In this document: positions 56,378-63,720 of the stretch, piece by piece | Layout: each line of letters starts with the position of its first letter | Numbering within the stretch: position 1 is the stretch's first letter | Assembly: GCF_014164585.1 (NCBI RefSeq) | Contig: NZ_JACJFM010000024.1 | Span: 16,852-80,851 of the forward strand | Direction of reading: 5' to 3' | Source: Oceanospirillum sediminis | Lineage (GTDB): Bacteria > Pseudomonadota > Gammaproteobacteria > Pseudomonadales > Halomonadaceae | Length of the DNA stretch: 64,000 nt | The notes under the pieces: generated by a model | Told to the model about the DNA's origin: nothing | Seen by the model: the letters and a program-made list of their open reading frames with translations, nothing else | Databases searched by the model: none | Program-made: the position numbers and the translations under genes

Positions 56378-57400
56378 ATGGAACAAGAGTATCCGAAAGA
56401 TATGCCGCTGAAAGAGCTTACACTTGCTTTTCATCCGAATGATGAAGTGACCTTTTTCAAATATGCGGTGGAGCTGGCGGGAGATGAAGTCTTCTTGATG
56501 AAGGCAGATTCACAAATTGTCTATGTGAATCGGTCTGCGTGCGATCATTTGGGTTACGACTATGATGAGCTGATAGGTATGCACGTCTGGGAGTGGGACC
56601 CTTTGGTGTCCAGGGAGGTCTGGCCGTCAATATGGGAGAGGACTAAACGCGACAAACTGCTTCATATTGAAACGCAACATCGGACAAAGTCCGGCAGAAT
56701 CTTTCCTGTCGAGATACGCGGCCATTATTATCAGTTTAAAGGCGAAGAGTTTTTGCTGGCCTTTGCCTACGATATTACTGATCGTAAAAAGGAAGAGAAA
56801 GCACTACTGGATTATCAGAAGCAGCTCGAAGAAGAAGTTCAGAAGAGAACGACAGAACTTAACGCTGCTATCGATAAATTGCAGAATCTGGCAAGTATTG
56901 ATGGTCTGACAAAGATTTTCAATCGTCGTATGTTTAATGAATCCATCGAAGCGGAGTGGACTCGTCTTGCGGAATCCGGCGGTGAGTTGTCTTTCATTAT
57001 CATCGATATCGACTTTTTTAAGCATTACAACGATAGTTACGGCCATTTACAAGGTGATGCCTGCCTTATTCAGATTGCTGATATTCTGAAAAACAGTGTA
57101 CAGAGGCCAGGCGATGTTATTGCTCGCTATGGTGGTGAAGAGTTTGCCTGTATCTTGCCGGATACGTCTTTAGAAGAGGCTTTGTCCGTCGCCCACTCGA
57201 TACAGGCTTTTGTCAGTGATTGTAAAATTATCCACGAAAAATCCCTTGTCAGCCCTTTCATCACACTGAGCATAGGTGTCGCAAGCTGTTATCCGAAAGA
57301 CTTACTGAATTATAGCTATCTTATTTCAATGGCAGACGAATACCTCTATCAGGCAAAAAGAGAGGGACGTAATCGGATTTGCAGTTGTCAGGTGAATTAA
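56378..57400 (+). CDS. PAS-domain diguanylate cyclase
   Basis: This 340-residue protein has a PAS domain (about residues 20-140; DSQIVYVNRSACDHLGYDYDELIGMHVWEWDP and a PAC-like tail KGEEFLLAFAYDITDRK), a charged coiled coil (~140-170), then a GGDEF domain. The active site is GGEEF at 252-256, with an RxxD inhibitory site (RPGD, 243-246) five residues before it, so it should make cyclic di-GMP from GTP under product inhibition. It has no membrane segment. The ribosome site is weak. Confidence 0.92.
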   Translation: MEQEYPKDMPLKELTLAFHPNDEVTFFKYAVELAGDEVFLMKADSQIVYVNRSACDHLGYDYDELIGMHVWEWDPLVSREVWPSIWERTKRDKLLHIETQHRTKSGRIFPVEIRGHYYQFKGEEFLLAFAYDITDRKKEEKALLDYQKQLEEEVQKRTTELNAAIDKLQNLASIDGLTKIFNRRMFNESIEAEWTRLAESGGELSFIIIDIDFFKHYNDSYGHLQGDACLIQIADILKNSVQRPGDVIARYGGEEFACILPDTSLEEALSVAHSIQAFVSDCKIIHEKSLVSPFITLSIGVASCYPKDLLNYSYLISMADEYLYQAKREGRNRICSCQVN

Positions 57401-57452
57401 AACCTTATTTAAACAATATCTATCCCTGTTTGCGTTCTATTTATGTTTAAAA

Positions 57453-57596
57453 TCATAGTGGTGAACGCTTCTTGTTGAGTGTTCTGGTCACGCCAGATTC
57501 TTTTTCGACCCTATTCACGGTACAGCCATGGCAACTTAATGAAGTTACCATGGATTGACCGGCTAGTTTGTCATCTTCGACGAGTAATAAGCGCAT
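57453..57596 (-). pseudogene. Truncated OmpR-family response regulator
   Basis: From an ATG 3 bases after the TPR gene stop, the frame begins MRLLLVEDDKLAGQSM, the classical start of a QseB/PmrA-like receiver with its acidic pocket (Glu7-Asp8-Asp9), then degenerates and stops after 47 codons, before the phospho-acceptor aspartate. A shifted frame continues with a YDF segment before another stop, so frameshift followed by deletion is likely. It is the last member of the operon. Confidence 0.7.
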
Positions 57597-57599
57597 GGT

Positions 57600-58235
57600 T
57601 CATTTCAATTTCCCAAGAGTCGCTTCAATGTCCCGTTTTCGGCCTTTATCCGCCAAAGGTCGGTCAGGGCGAGGTGATGCCTGCATTGCGCGAGTTAAAT
57701 ACACTTTTGCTTCTTTGTCCCGACCTTCTTCCGCAAGGAAGTCTCCATAAAAATAGTTCGGATCGATGCCCGCTGGATTGATTTCTAACGCTTTTTTCAA
57801 CATTTCTTCGGCTTTATCGTCATCACCAAAGCTAATTGGCCACCCCGGAACTTTGTAGTACAGAGAGCCTAAACTGGTATATGCAGAGCCATCAAGCGTC
57901 TGCGGTGAAGTTTCGATTACCCCTTCGAGTAGCGATTTTGCTTCTTCGGCGAGTGACAGTGCACCTAAGCCACCCTGAGCACCAGCCAGTGATGCTTTAT
58001 TGATTGCCAGCCAAACGGTGAGTTCGGGATTGCCCGGTTCTTTGTCGAGATAACTACCGATTCTGGTAATCGCGTGCTGGAAGCATTGTTCCTTTTCGTC
58101 ACCGTCGGGTGTGCTGTACTGACATTCCGCCCACTTCTTTTGAACCTGTTGCAGTGGAGCATTACCTGCCAACGCCGCTGTCGAAGCTAACGTTGAACAA
58201 ACCGTCAAAGCGCACAGTAATTGTCTGGTATTCAT
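57600..58235 (-). CDS. Exported TPR-repeat protein
   Basis: This 211-residue protein has a signal peptide (LLCALTVCSTLASTAALA) followed by tetratricopeptide-like helices (for example DDKAEEMLKKALEINPAGIDPNYFYGDFLAEEGRDKEAKVYLTRAMQASP). It resembles TPR proteins linked to periplasmic transport or assembly factors. It sits in a co-oriented operon behind a short-chain dehydrogenase (14-base gap), so it may scaffold or receive the pathway product. The role is unknown. Gln codons are more CAA-biased than in the core genes. Confidence 0.8.
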   Translation of the reverse strand: MNTRQLLCALTVCSTLASTAALAGNAPLQQVQKKWAECQYSTPDGDEKEQCFQHAITRIGSYLDKEPGNPELTVWLAINKASLAGAQGGLGALSLAEEAKSLLEGVIETSPQTLDGSAYTSLGSLYYKVPGWPISFGDDDKAEEMLKKALEINPAGIDPNYFYGDFLAEEGRDKEAKVYLTRAMQASPRPDRPLADKGRKRDIEATLGKLK

Positions 58236-58249
58236 CGTCTATGTCCTCT

Positions 58250-59044
58250 TCAGTGACTGACTCGGTTTACGTATTGGTGAATGGTTTCTTGCTGCTTACG
58301 AATAGCAGAGGAAACCACACCTGGAAGCAGTTGATTGATGCGAGCAAAAAGCTTTTCTGGCCAACCAATCCATTTCGCAGAAATTTCTTTTTCCAACATG
58401 GTGATAACGTGATCAGCAACAACTTGTGGGGAGTCCGTCTTGTTACCCAGTTGTCGATTCATTTCATTGACTGCATCGCTATTGAGCGAGGTATCTGTCG
58501 CTCTTGGTGCCAAATACAATGCACGGATTCCGGTTGCGAACAGCTCTCGGTCGAGCGATTCAGTAAAACGGTGCAACCCCGCTTTTGCCGCGCAATAGGA
58601 GGTATAGCCCGGATAGCCAATTGAACCGAACGTTGAACCGATATTGAGAATCACCCCAGGCTGTTTTAACCAGGTCAACGCCGACTGGCACAGCAGTATC
58701 GGCGTAACCAGGTTGAGTTGGATTTCGTCTGCAATCTGCGTTGATTGTTTGTGACTCAACAACGAGAAGTCGTTGCTGCCCGCATTGTTAATCAGCGCGT
58801 CCACTTTTTGATGTTGGCGCGCTCGATCTTTAATCGCGGTTAATCCTTCTGACGAGGTGATGTCTGCGACGACTATGTCATGGCGCTCTGGGTTAGGCAG
58901 TTCACGCTGCAGTGTTTGCAAACTCTCTTCATTTCGCCCAACAAGGATGAGGCAGGCATCGCGTTTTGCTAACTCTTGAGCGATGGCTTGCCCAATTCCG
59001 CCCGTTGCGCCTGTCAGGAGAATGGTGCTATTGCTAATGATCAT
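58250..59044 (-). CDS. Short-chain dehydrogenase/reductase
   Basis: This 264-residue Rossmann oxidoreductase has the cofactor motif TGATGGIG (11-18), NNAGS near residue 90 and the catalytic YCAAK within GYTSYCAAKAG. The classical SDR length suggests NADP(H)-dependent reduction or oxidation of a ketone, alcohol or aldehyde. It is 8 bases downstream of the diiron enzyme gene, so it probably reduces or oxidises the intermediate made there. Substrate is unknown. Confidence 0.88.
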   Translation of the reverse strand: MIISNSTILLTGATGGIGQAIAQELAKRDACLILVGRNEESLQTLQRELPNPERHDIVVADITSSEGLTAIKDRARQHQKVDALINNAGSNDFSLLSHKQSTQIADEIQLNLVTPILLCQSALTWLKQPGVILNIGSTFGSIGYPGYTSYCAAKAGLHRFTESLDRELFATGIRALYLAPRATDTSLNSDAVNEMNRQLGNKTDSPQVVADHVITMLEKEISAKWIGWPEKLFARINQLLPGVVSSAIRKQQETIHQYVNRVSH

Positions 59045-59052
59045 GAGTCACC

Positions 59053-59736
59053 TCACGCCGCTTGTTGGGTTGAGAAAGAAGGCAAAGAACGCAGCATTTG
59101 CCCGTAAAGATCAAACACCATATTTGCCGAGTCGATGATGATTTGTTGATCTTCCTCTTTGGTGATTTTGTTCATCAATGATTCAAAAAATTGCAGATGC
59201 TCCTGGTCCAGCACGCTGTGTGAAATCAGATAAGTCATTGCTGAAGGCGGCAGGCTTAGCGTTGACTGGATTTTTTCTGCCATTTGGCCACCAATACCAA
59301 CGCTGGTGCCTTCTAATACCCACACCATGCCGAACAGCGCAAGTGGGTTGTGGCGATCAACGTTGTGGTAAAGGTATGAAACCATCAGCTCAACAGGTGT
59401 ACCGACCTGGCCTGCATCTTTGTTATTGCGCACCGCTTCAGCATCACCGCCACACGCTTTGATGTCATTCAAAATCCACTCCTGATGACCTTTTTCTTCT
59501 TCAATGTATTCGGCAATGGCTTCACGTACCCATTCGTATTCACCAGATAGTCGTCCTCCACATGCCATCAGCAAAGGAACAGTATGCTTTACGTGATGGT
59601 AAGCTTGCGTCAGAAAGGCGATATACATCTCTTTGGAAATGTTGCCTTGTTGAACATCTGCGATAACTGGCGCAGTTAACATGGCTTGCTGAGCTGCGGC
59701 GGTGTTTTGTTTAAGTTGTTCAAAAAATAAAGTCAT
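59053..59736 (-). CDS. Heme-oxygenase-like diiron enzyme (HDO/TenA-like fold)
   Basis: This 227-residue all-helical protein has candidate metal ligands in the heme-oxygenase-like diiron pattern: Glu81-x2-His84 in EEEKGHQEW, Glu142 in VWVLEGTSVG, and His173-x3-Asp177-x2-His180 in SHSVLDQEHLQFF. Relatives (UndA, BesC, SznF, CADD) use O2 for decarboxylation, C-C cleavage or N-oxidation. With an acyl ligase and SDR beside it, a fatty-acyl or acyl-amine substrate is plausible. TenA thiaminase is an alternative, but no thiamine genes are here. Confidence 0.75.
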   Translation of the reverse strand: MTLFFEQLKQNTAAAQQAMLTAPVIADVQQGNISKEMYIAFLTQAYHHVKHTVPLLMACGGRLSGEYEWVREAIAEYIEEEKGHQEWILNDIKACGGDAEAVRNNKDAGQVGTPVELMVSYLYHNVDRHNPLALFGMVWVLEGTSVGIGGQMAEKIQSTLSLPPSAMTYLISHSVLDQEHLQFFESLMNKITKEEDQQIIIDSANMVFDLYGQMLRSLPSFSTQQAA

Positions 59737-59761
59737 AACCTTCTCCTTAAGAAGCCGTTAA

Positions 59762-61321
59762 CTAAGATGCAGTCTGGAAAGACGTAATGCGTTGCTGAAC
59801 AGGCAAATCAATGCGTTGGATCTTTTGCGCTTGCAGCGTTATTTCAGATTTTGTGCTCACTAATAGCTGAGCCACATCATGTTCGATTTGATTTCGTTTT
59901 AGCTTGCCGTTATCCGTGTACCAGCCAGAGATGGCTCGAGGGTTGTCCAGCAGCAGCAAGGTTCGGATTTGAGCGTAATCGGGCAGGGTCTGGTTTAATG
60001 CGTGAACCTTTGCTTCGACATCTTCGCTATTGGCCGTGACGGCACACAACGTCTGTTGGCTATCGCCAGTGATGATGAGTGGCGTCATTGGTAAAAGTGC
60101 TAACGCCTCTGATTCAATCCACTCCGGTGAGACATTTCTACCGTACGCAGTGACGATAAGGTTCTTTTTACGTCCAGAAAGAGTGACAAAGCCTTGCGCG
60201 TCAATGTGAGCTAAATCACCGGTCGCTAACCATTCCTGAGTAAACGGCTCATTCAAATAACCGAGAGCAACGTTACCTTGGACGAGTAGCTCACCATCTT
60301 CCGCAATACGAATCTGAGCGTTAGGAAGCGGTTTGCCACAAGTTCCCGCTTTAAATGCTGCGGGTGTATTCAAACAAACAACGGAGCCACATTCGGACAG
60401 ACCATAACCTTCAAACGCAGGGATGTTCAGCGCATGCGCTGCGTTAATCAGTTGCGACGACACTCTTGCGCCGCCAACGGCCACAAATTTAAGAGAATTC
60501 ACAAGAGAGGGCTGCTGTTTCGCGATGTGAATGAGCGCAAGCAATAATGCCGGCGTTAACACTAAGCTTTCTGGTTTGATGGTTGCTAATACTTGCGCAA
60601 ACAGACGCGGTTCGAATTGGCTTGAACCGAGTAAGCCGGTTTGCTCTCCAGGTAAAATATATGACGTCACGCCTAGCATGAGAGGCACATAAATGCCTGT
60701 TATATTTTCGAGAAGCGTCGATAAAGGAAGCAGTACTAAATGTGAGTGTGCCGTGCCGTTTACTGCGTCTGCGAGCGATTTTGCCACCAGACACAAATGA
60801 TCATTGCTTAAACACACGCCTTTAGGCTGACCCGTTGAGCCAGACGTAAATGTGATTTTTCCGGTTTCTGGCAGATAAGCTACCTTCGCACCTTCGTTTC
60901 CAGACGGGTTACGACGCAGCAAAGGCAGGCTTGCCATTGAAAGCGAGTGACCTTGCAGCTTTAAGCTTTGCTCAGGATGGGAAGCTAACCATGCTTGCCA
61001 ATCTCCGATTAAAGCATCGACACCTGATTGTTCCAGCGTGTGCTCAACTTGAGTATCAGAGAAAAACGTTGGAATAGGCACAACGACAATGTTTGCCATC
61101 ATAGCCGCCAAATCTACGATGGCCCAATCGATGCTGTTTTCTGAGCGTAGTGCGAGCGCTTTGATGTTCAGTGCAATAAGTTCGGCGGTAACGAGCTCGA
61201 TTTTGCTTAGTAATTCAGAGTAAGTGAGTTCAACCGTTTGACCAGCTTTGCTGCCGACAAGTGCTACTCTATCTGGTGTCGTTTTTGCCCATTTTGTAAT
61301 AGCATCGAAGAGAATATTCAT
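59762..61321 (-). CDS. Acyl-adenylating ligase (AMP-binding, ANL superfamily)
   Basis: This 519-residue AMP-binding enzyme has motifs A3 ITFTSGSTGQPKGV, A5 FEGYGLSECGSVV, A7 ATGDL and A8-like SGRKKNLIVTAYGRNVSPEWIE. A shortened C-terminal domain ends soon after a LKRNQIEHDVA segment with a late basic stretch. It should activate a carboxylic acid (probably a fatty acid) as the acyl-AMP and possibly thioester. It is the second gene of the operon, 43 bases after the hemolysin-family gene and 25 before the diiron enzyme. Confidence 0.87.
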   Translation of the reverse strand: MNILFDAITKWAKTTPDRVALVGSKAGQTVELTYSELLSKIELVTAELIALNIKALALRSENSIDWAIVDLAAMMANIVVVPIPTFFSDTQVEHTLEQSGVDALIGDWQAWLASHPEQSLKLQGHSLSMASLPLLRRNPSGNEGAKVAYLPETGKITFTSGSTGQPKGVCLSNDHLCLVAKSLADAVNGTAHSHLVLLPLSTLLENITGIYVPLMLGVTSYILPGEQTGLLGSSQFEPRLFAQVLATIKPESLVLTPALLLALIHIAKQQPSLVNSLKFVAVGGARVSSQLINAAHALNIPAFEGYGLSECGSVVCLNTPAAFKAGTCGKPLPNAQIRIAEDGELLVQGNVALGYLNEPFTQEWLATGDLAHIDAQGFVTLSGRKKNLIVTAYGRNVSPEWIESEALALLPMTPLIITGDSQQTLCAVTANSEDVEAKVHALNQTLPDYAQIRTLLLLDNPRAISGWYTDNGKLKRNQIEHDVAQLLVSTKSEITLQAQKIQRIDLPVQQRITSFQTAS

Positions 61322-61364
61322 ACGTCACCTGTATTCTAGCGTTGTGTTTGCTGTTCTTTTCCAC

Positions 61365-61976
61365 TTAGGCTTGTTTGCGTTTTCTTTCCCGGACTAATCG
61401 AAGCCTTTCTAGTCCTCTCTGCAAATTGCCCGCTAACACACGCGGTTGATGTTCGTAGTACGAACCCCAGGTGGACCTGGCATCTGGAACTTTGCTCTGA
61501 TCGGCCTGTGCGATGATATGTGGCTCCAATCCCAGACGCGCCATCATGGCGTGAAGTGGGTCTGTCGCGGTGAAAATGCACCATTCAAAACCGAGATTGA
61601 CCAGCATTTCCGCGATGAGATAGAAGTGCAGAGACGACATTCCCTTAGCAAAAGATGCCAGGTGACCGAATTCCACTAAGTTCGAACGTTTTACGTCGCA
61701 GTTAAATACGCTAGAAACGAGTTTGTGGGCATCGTCTGTCAAATACTGTTCAAGGAATAATGGCTCATCCTCGGCGATGCGAAAGCCGCATACTGAAATA
61801 ATCTGACCGCCTTCGATGAGAGTTAAATACGCCGGCATAAACTGTTTCAGCTCGGCAAAGAATGCTTCCTGATAACGCTGAGAAACATGCTCGATAACCT
61901 GACTCCAGAGTGGGTGCTTTGGATAAACGATGTCTAAAGTGAAGTCATCTGCAGAAATTTGAGTATGGTGTTTCAC
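61365..61976 (-). CDS. Thermostable-hemolysin-family protein (GNAT-fold)
   Basis: This 203-residue protein resembles Vibrio thermostable delta-hemolysin family proteins (T_hemolysin). The family lies in the acetyltransferase superfamily, close to the AHL-synthase-like GNATs, and the hallmark strand is FGHLASFAKGMSSLHFYLIAEMLVNLGFEWCIFTAT. There is no signal peptide, so an N-acyltransferase role is as likely as cell lysis. The gene is first in the operon, 50 bases after a CTTAAG-N5-CTTAAA box. The overlapping reading 61336-61584 is a shadow. Confidence 0.82.
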   Translation of the reverse strand: MKHHTQISADDFTLDIVYPKHPLWSQVIEHVSQRYQEAFFAELKQFMPAYLTLIEGGQIISVCGFRIAEDEPLFLEQYLTDDAHKLVSSVFNCDVKRSNLVEFGHLASFAKGMSSLHFYLIAEMLVNLGFEWCIFTATDPLHAMMARLGLEPHIIAQADQSKVPDARSTWGSYYEHQPRVLAGNLQRGLERLRLVRERKRKQA

Positions 61977-62025
61977 ATGAGCGCTTCCTTTGTTTGAGTC
62001 GTTATCAACAAAATAAAACGCGAAA

Positions 62026-62042
62026 CTTAAGAAATTCTTAAA
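62026..62042. promoter_or_regulatory. PmrA/QseB-type direct repeat before the hemolysin-family operon
   Basis: CTTAAG-AAATT-CTTAAA (plus strand) matches the (C/T)TTAA(G/T)-N5-(C/T)TTAA pattern of PmrA-family boxes with an 11-base period. It lies 50 bases upstream of the operon's first ATG. The operon's own OmpR-family regulator is truncated, so another regulator may now use the site. Confidence 0.55.
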
Positions 62043-62094
62043 GAATAAAATTGTGCTAAAAAATTATTCTGTCTGGACCGTGGAATTGTGACGA

Positions 62095-62138
62095 GTCGGA
62101 TACTTTGGCTTTTTGATATTATGGCTGTCCTCATTTGA
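62095..62138 (+). repeat. Left copy of a transposase-flanking repeat
   Basis: A GTCGGATACTTTGGCTTTTT segment, then a TTATGGCTGTCC motif, resembles the sequence right of the transposase gene (around 63449-63500) in the same orientation. It is probably part of the REP-like environment of the TnpREP gene. Confidence 0.5.
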
Positions 62139-62159
62139 TGTTCTGACTCTATTACGTTC

Positions 62160-62231
62160 GATTATGCCGATTACCTGGAACTGATTGACTGGACAGGTCG
62201 GTGTTGTCGGGAAGACAAACGATGGGGATAA
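62160..62231 (+). pseudogene. Relic fragment of a second TnpREP transposase
   Basis: This 72-base in-frame piece (DYADYLELIDWTGRCCREDKR, then divergence and stop) is about 90% identical at the DNA level to 63053-63115 inside the intact transposase, but its reading breaks after 23 codons. It is an older, mostly deleted copy. Confidence 0.7.
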
Positions 62232-62332
62232 ACGGATAAACCGGACACCCATCAAATGCTGGAAGGATTCGGGGTTTCTGCCTATGCTTACTGCCAATCA
62301 GGGAAAGAAAGTAACTCAAGGAAGAATGCATC

Positions 62333-63313
62333 ATGACCCGTGCTCGTCAGGAACAAATCAGTCCATCCGATACACCCTACTACCACTGCATCGCCCGTTG
62401 TGTGCGTCGGGCATTTCTATGCGGAGAAGATCAATTCTCAGGTCAATCCTTCGAACATCGTCGCCAATGGATCATAGAGCGACTCAACGCACTGGATCAG
62501 ATGTTTGCCGTTGATGTCTGCGCCTACGCCATCATGTCCAATCACTACCATCTGGTGCTTTATATCAATCAGGAGCAAGCCGCCGATTGGTCAATTGATG
62601 AAGTGATTGAGCGTTGGTTGCTGCTATTCAAAGCGCCCATGCTGGTACAGCGCTATCAAAAAGGAGAGTGTGGCTCTACCGCTGAACTGGAAAAGGTATA
62701 TGAGATTGTTGAAAAGTGGCGGGAAAGGCTGGCTGATATTAGTTGGTTTATGCGCTGTCTGAATGAATATATCGCTAGAAAAGCCAATGAAGAAGACCGC
62801 TGCACTGGTCGATTCTGGGAAGGGCGCTTTAAAAGTCAGGCCCTACTAGATGAACAAGGGCTATTAACCTGCATGGCCTATGTTGATCTCAATCCAGTAC
62901 GCGCCGCCATGGCCGATTGCCCGGAAAATTCAGACTTTACCTCTATCCAACAACGAATCAGGGAATATGCCGAACAACGAGATAGCGCCGATTCTCCTCG
63001 CTTAAAACCCTTCTCAGCAAAACAAAAAGACAGTGCCCACTCAATTGCCTTTGATTATGCGGATTATCTGGAACTGATCGACTGGACGGGTCGGTGCTGT
63101 CGGGAAGACAAACGAGGACATATTCCAAGGCATCTACCGCCAATACTGCAACGACTCAATATCGACCAAAATGCCTGGCTTAAAGCAATGAAGCCAGAAG
63201 GCCTGCAAACCAGTCGAGCGATGGGGCATATCAAACGACTGAAACAGTTTGCACGGGATAAAGGGCTGGCCTGGGTTTCATCAGGGAGTCAGTTTAAAGC
63301 CTTGTTTGTATAA
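62333..63313 (+). CDS. TnpREP/IS200-like Y1 transposase (RAYT)
   Basis: This 326-residue Y1 HUH transposase of the REP-associated type has the HUH metal motif in MSNHYHLVLYINQ (near residue 70), a preceding block PYYHCIARCVRRAFLCGED, and the RFWEGRFKSQALLDEQGLLTCMAYVDLNPVRA block, which holds the C-terminal region typical of RAYTs. An AAGGAAG site precedes the ATG. It is flanked by hairpin-bearing repeats at 63356-63609, suggesting that it acts on REP-like elements rather than as a self-transposing IS. Confidence 0.88.
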   Translation: MTRARQEQISPSDTPYYHCIARCVRRAFLCGEDQFSGQSFEHRRQWIIERLNALDQMFAVDVCAYAIMSNHYHLVLYINQEQAADWSIDEVIERWLLLFKAPMLVQRYQKGECGSTAELEKVYEIVEKWRERLADISWFMRCLNEYIARKANEEDRCTGRFWEGRFKSQALLDEQGLLTCMAYVDLNPVRAAMADCPENSDFTSIQQRIREYAEQRDSADSPRLKPFSAKQKDSAHSIAFDYADYLELIDWTGRCCREDKRGHIPRHLPPILQRLNIDQNAWLKAMKPEGLQTSRAMGHIKRLKQFARDKGLAWVSSGSQFKALFV

Positions 63314-63355
63314 AGTTACTCAGAGAAGTGAACTGCGTCTTTCATTCCCTAATCT

Positions 63356-63454
63356 GTAGTTTTTCTTACCTCTGAAGCATGGAAGTAGTGCTTCGGTGTC
63401 ATTTTATTTTCTCGGAATATCTTAATCGTTGGTTATTCTGGTTGAGCCTGCCGG
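63356..63454 (+). repeat. REP-like repeat copy A
   Basis: This 99-base unit is nearly identical to the unit at 63511-63609. Both contain a GAAGCA/TGCTTC stem (8 bp with flanking wobble and C-G pairs) around a 9-base loop. It lies 43 bases after the TnpREP stop. Confidence 0.8.
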
Positions 63455-63510
63455 ATGCTTTGGCTTTTTCAAAAATTATAAATTATGGCTGTCCCCGTTT
63501 ATCGGTATCG

Positions 63511-63609
63511 GTAGTTTTTCTTACCTCTGAAGCATGGAAGTAGTGCTTCGGTGTCGTTTTATTCTCTTGGAATATCTTAATCGCTGGTTATCCGGATTGA
63601 GTCTGCCCG
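63511..63609 (+). repeat. REP-like repeat copy B
   Basis: This is the second, nearly identical 99-base copy in the same orientation, 56 bases after copy A. The two copies differ at about a dozen positions. It includes the same hairpin. Confidence 0.8.
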
Positions 63610-63720
63610 GTTTTAAATAATGGCTATACTCGTTAGTCTCTTATGGGATGCCTGGTGCGACATATGCTGTCGATATTGCTGTATTAGATATTTTCTTTAA
63701 TAATGACTGTCCTGATTTTT

